The notes under the pieces are model-generated. The model was given only the letters and a program-made list of their open reading frames with translations, ran no database searches and was not told the origin of the DNA. From Sediminicoccus rosea (GTDB taxonomy: Bacteria; Pseudomonadota; Alphaproteobacteria; Acetobacterales; Acetobacteraceae): DNA of 64,000 bases. The stretch spans positions 434,001 through 498,000 of the forward strand of contig NZ_CP137852.1 in NCBI RefSeq assembly GCF_033547095.1. Direction: 5' to 3'. The translations under genes were made by a program, and so were the position numbers. Below, piece after piece: positions 60,123-64,000 of this stretch (position 1 is the first letter of the stretch; every line of letters begins with the position of its first letter).

Positions 60123-60153
60123 AAAAAGGCGCCGGAGGTTGCCCCCCGGCGCC
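60123..60153 (-). terminator. Intrinsic terminator of glnK-amtB
   Basis: On the minus strand GGCGCCGG / CCGGCGCC pair and are followed by TTTTT (A5 at 60123-60127 on the plus strand). It lies 27 bases after the amtB stop. Confidence 0.85.
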
Positions 60154-60179
60154 CGTGATTCCCCCGGAAGGGTGGCGGC

Positions 60180-61535
<1,356 letters not shown>

Positions 61536-61597
61536 GGTCAGGCTTCTCCCAGGGGAAAGGGCGCGAGACAGCGCCGTGTCAGGTTGTGTGGGCCGGC

Positions 61598-62131
<534 letters not shown>

Positions 62132-62160
62132 TTACGCGGGAATGGCCTAAGCTCTGGGGC

Positions 62161-63423
62161 ATGAACCTCATCGCCGCCCCTGACCTGATCTCGACTCCCA
62201 GCCTCACGGTCGCCGTCGCCATCATCGGCGCGGGGCCGGTGGGCGCCACGCTGGCCGCGGCCCTGGCCGCCCGCGGCGTCCCGGTGGCGGTGGTGGATGC
62301 GGCGCCGCTGCCGCCCATGGAGCTCGCCGGATTCGACGGCCGCGCCTATGCCATCGCGCTCGCCTCCAAGCGGCTGCTGGAGCAGGCGGGCATCTGGGAG
62401 CGCCTGCCCGGCGCGCCCTGCCCGATCGAGGGCATCAAGGTGGCCGATGGCCGCGTGGGCGAGGCGCCCTCCTCGCTCGACCTGGATTTCGAGGCGTCAG
62501 AGGTGGCGGACGAGCCCTTCGGCTGGATGGTGGAGGCCCGCGCCCTGCGCGTCGCGCTCAATGCGCGGCTGCCGCATCTTGCGCATCTGCAGGCCTTCGC
62601 GCCGATGACGGCGAAGGTGACGCGCGGGCCGGAGGGCGCCGTGGTGACGCTGGCCGATGGGCGGGTGATCCATGCCGCCCTGGTGGTGGGCGCCGAGGGG
62701 CGGGGCAGCCCGCTGCGCCAGCAGGCCGGCATCGGCACGGCGCGGCATGATTACGGGCAGATCGGCATGGTCGGCGCCTTCGCGCATGAGAAGCCGCACC
62801 ACAACCGCGCGCTGGAACTCTTCCTGCCGGCCGGCCCCTTCGCGCAATTGCCGCTGGCGAGCCTCGGCAGCTATGGCACCGGCACGCTGCCTCATGCTTC
62901 CTCCTTCGTCTGGACCGAGCGGCGCAGCGTGGCGACGCGCATGCTGGCGCTGTCGGATGCGGATTTCGCGCGCGAATTGCGGCGCCGCATCGGCGACCAC
63001 CTGGGCGCCATCGAGCCCATCGGCCGCCGCTGGCACTACCCGCTGACGGCGATGCACGCGACGCGCTACGTGGCCGAGCGCCTGGCCCTGGTGGGGGATG
63101 CGGCGCATGGCATGCACCCCATCGCCGGGCAGGGACTCAACATCGGCTTCCGCGATGTGGCGGCGCTGACCGAGCTGGTGGCGGATGCTCATGCGGCGGG
63201 CGAGGATGTGGGCAGCGCCGCGCTGCTCGCGCGCTACCAGGCGAGGCGGCGGCCGGATGCGCTGATGATGATCGGCGCGACCCATGTGCTGGAGAAGCTG
63301 TTCGGCAACGATGTGGGCCCGGTGCGCTGGGCGCGGCGCCTCGGCATTGCGGCGGTGGATCGGATTCCCGGCCTCAAGCGCGCCTTCGCGCGGCAGGCGA
63401 TGGGGCTGCCGCTGCGCGGCTAG
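62161..63423 (+). CDS. UbiH/UbiF/VisC/COQ6-family FAD-dependent hydroxylase
   Basis: A 420-residue flavoprotein monooxygenase of ubiquinone biosynthesis type. The N-terminal dinucleotide motif is VAIIGAGPVGATLAAALAAR, with YAIALASKRLLEQAGIW, the DG motif EPFGWMVEARALRVALNARL and the second FAD motif VGDAAHGMHPIAGQGLNIGF that defines this family. It hydroxylates a quinone ring position (C5, C6 or C1), which cannot be chosen from the sequence. The start at 62161 fits the family; the promoter region is shared divergently with glnK. Confidence 0.93.
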   Translation: MNLIAAPDLISTPSLTVAVAIIGAGPVGATLAAALAARGVPVAVVDAAPLPPMELAGFDGRAYAIALASKRLLEQAGIWERLPGAPCPIEGIKVADGRVGEAPSSLDLDFEASEVADEPFGWMVEARALRVALNARLPHLAHLQAFAPMTAKVTRGPEGAVVTLADGRVIHAALVVGAEGRGSPLRQQAGIGTARHDYGQIGMVGAFAHEKPHHNRALELFLPAGPFAQLPLASLGSYGTGTLPHASSFVWTERRSVATRMLALSDADFARELRRRIGDHLGAIEPIGRRWHYPLTAMHATRYVAERLALVGDAAHGMHPIAGQGLNIGFRDVAALTELVADAHAAGEDVGSAALLARYQARRRPDALMMIGATHVLEKLFGNDVGPVRWARRLGIAAVDRIPGLKRAFARQAMGLPLRG

Positions 63424-63442
63424 GCGATGTCGGGAGGCGGAG

Positions 63443-63518
<76 letters not shown>

Positions 63519-63687
63519 GCACCACATCACCGGCGCTGTCGCACCGGCTGCGGGGCGCGTCATGCGGGATGAGGGCGGGGGTGTCAAGCGTCCCCCCGGG
63601 GGCGGCAACCGCACTCCCCCTTGCCGGTTCAGCGACCTTCCGCGACAAGGAACCCTTCACGCCGTCCCTTTCGGAGCGCCGACGTCC

Positions 63688-63999
63688 ATGATCCTCGACG
63701 CCTTGTTCTTCCTGGTCCAGGCGGGGCTCACCCTGTTCTTCTGGGCCATCCTGATCGCGGCGGTGCTCTCGCTGCTCATCGGCTTCAACGTGCTGGACAC
63801 GCGCAACCGCGTGGTCTGGACCATCTCCGACTTCTTCTACCGCGTGACCGAGCCCGCCATGCGCCCGGTGCGGAACAGGCTTCCAAATCTGGGGGGCATT
63901 GATCTCTCGCCGCTGGTCGTCCTGCTGCTGGTCCAGGCCGCCATGCTGCTGGTCGCGGCCATCAAGGGCTACATGATCGCCTTCGGCCTGTATTTCTGA
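63688..63999 (+). CDS. yggT: YggT family membrane protein
   Basis: A 103-residue protein with two YggT-type membrane units (FFLVQAGLTLFFWAILIAAV, and PLVVLLLVQAAMLLVAAIKG) and the conserved loop with DFFYRVTEPAMRPVRNRLPN and GGIDLSPLVV. YggT proteins are involved in membrane homeostasis and cell division-related functions; the exact role is unclear. ATG at 63688; a GGAG lies 12 bases upstream. It ends one base before the window edge. Confidence 0.92.
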   Translation: MILDALFFLVQAGLTLFFWAILIAAVLSLLIGFNVLDTRNRVVWTISDFFYRVTEPAMRPVRNRLPNLGGIDLSPLVVLLLVQAAMLLVAAIKGYMIAFGLYF

Positions 64000-64000
64000 A

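Overview
The window is high-GC (visually about 70%), densely coded bacterial chromosome with no mobile element, rRNA or CRISPR array. The gene content points to an alphaproteobacterium: a ChpT-like histidine phosphotransferase beside a che operon, UPF0262, DUF3553, DUF2076, a PQQ-type sugar dehydrogenase with a diheme cytochrome c, glnK-amtB, and a CtrA-like box. Base composition plus orphan periplasmic binding proteins and PQQ enzymes fit the Acetobacteraceae (Roseomonas-like), but this is inference from content only. No gene-free stretch exceeds 300 bases; the longest is the divergent promoter region at about 40,603-40,860.

Layout. 1-5,722: start of a truncated gene, recQ with an OmpA-like lipoprotein, and cydDC. 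5,838-8,235: polysaccharide deacetylase plus lipocalin, a TauE/SafE permease and a DUF3553 protein. 8,449-14,553: chpT-like gene followed by cheA (hybrid with receiver)-cheW-cheY-cheB-cheR, mostly start/stop-overlapped. 14,601-19,169: flavin monooxygenase, LysR regulator, DUF2076 protein, CoA-binding protein and S49 peptidase. 19,173-23,680: PQQ sugar dehydrogenase/cytochrome c pair and an amino-acid-type ABC importer without an ATPase. 23,697-28,314: mtnA, UPF0262, DUF983, a racemase-SnoaL-hydrolase run and a small membrane protein. 28,452-34,249: glcD-glcE without glcF, a PhnD-like binding protein and two tandem AapJ-like binding proteins. 34,363-40,602: a maleate-isomerase-fold protein and a metal-type RND efflux pair in which the pump and its TolC-like outer membrane channel form one reading frame. 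40,861-48,240: a long tightly packed run of ydfG-type SDR, cytochrome P450, malate/lactate dehydrogenase, TrmH methyltransferase and the Mla-type lipid transporter (mlaE-F-D-lipoprotein). 48,352-55,558: DUF2939 protein, NitT/TauT-type ABC importer, mmsB, phoD, DUF599 and an HCCA-isomerase-like protein. 55,709-63,999: icd, a PAS-Hpt protein, phaA, an unknown small protein, glnK-amtB with a sigma54-type promoter, a UbiH-family hydroxylase, tRNA-Ala(CGC) and a YggT protein.

How the genes work together. The che genes form a complete signalling core (kinase, coupling protein, response regulator, methylesterase, methyltransferase) without receptors or flagellar genes in view. The two-gene nitrogen unit couples an ammonium channel to its PII regulator under a promoter/enhancer arrangement typical of NtrC control. 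The Mla genes encode permease, ATPase, MCE protein and lipoprotein of an inner-to-outer-membrane lipid transporter. Several importers are incomplete in the window and must share partners encoded elsewhere.

Most noteworthy are the RND-TolC fusion with an internal signal-peptide-like segment, a perfect 10-bp inverted repeat ahead of a racemase-fold gene that lacks the usual cysteines, a PAS-Hpt protein without a kinase domain, the hybrid CheA with a second CheW-like domain, the sigma54/enhancer region of glnK, and a GC-rich intergenic repeat present twice. No wholly unprecedented multi-gene system could be demonstrated from sequence alone.
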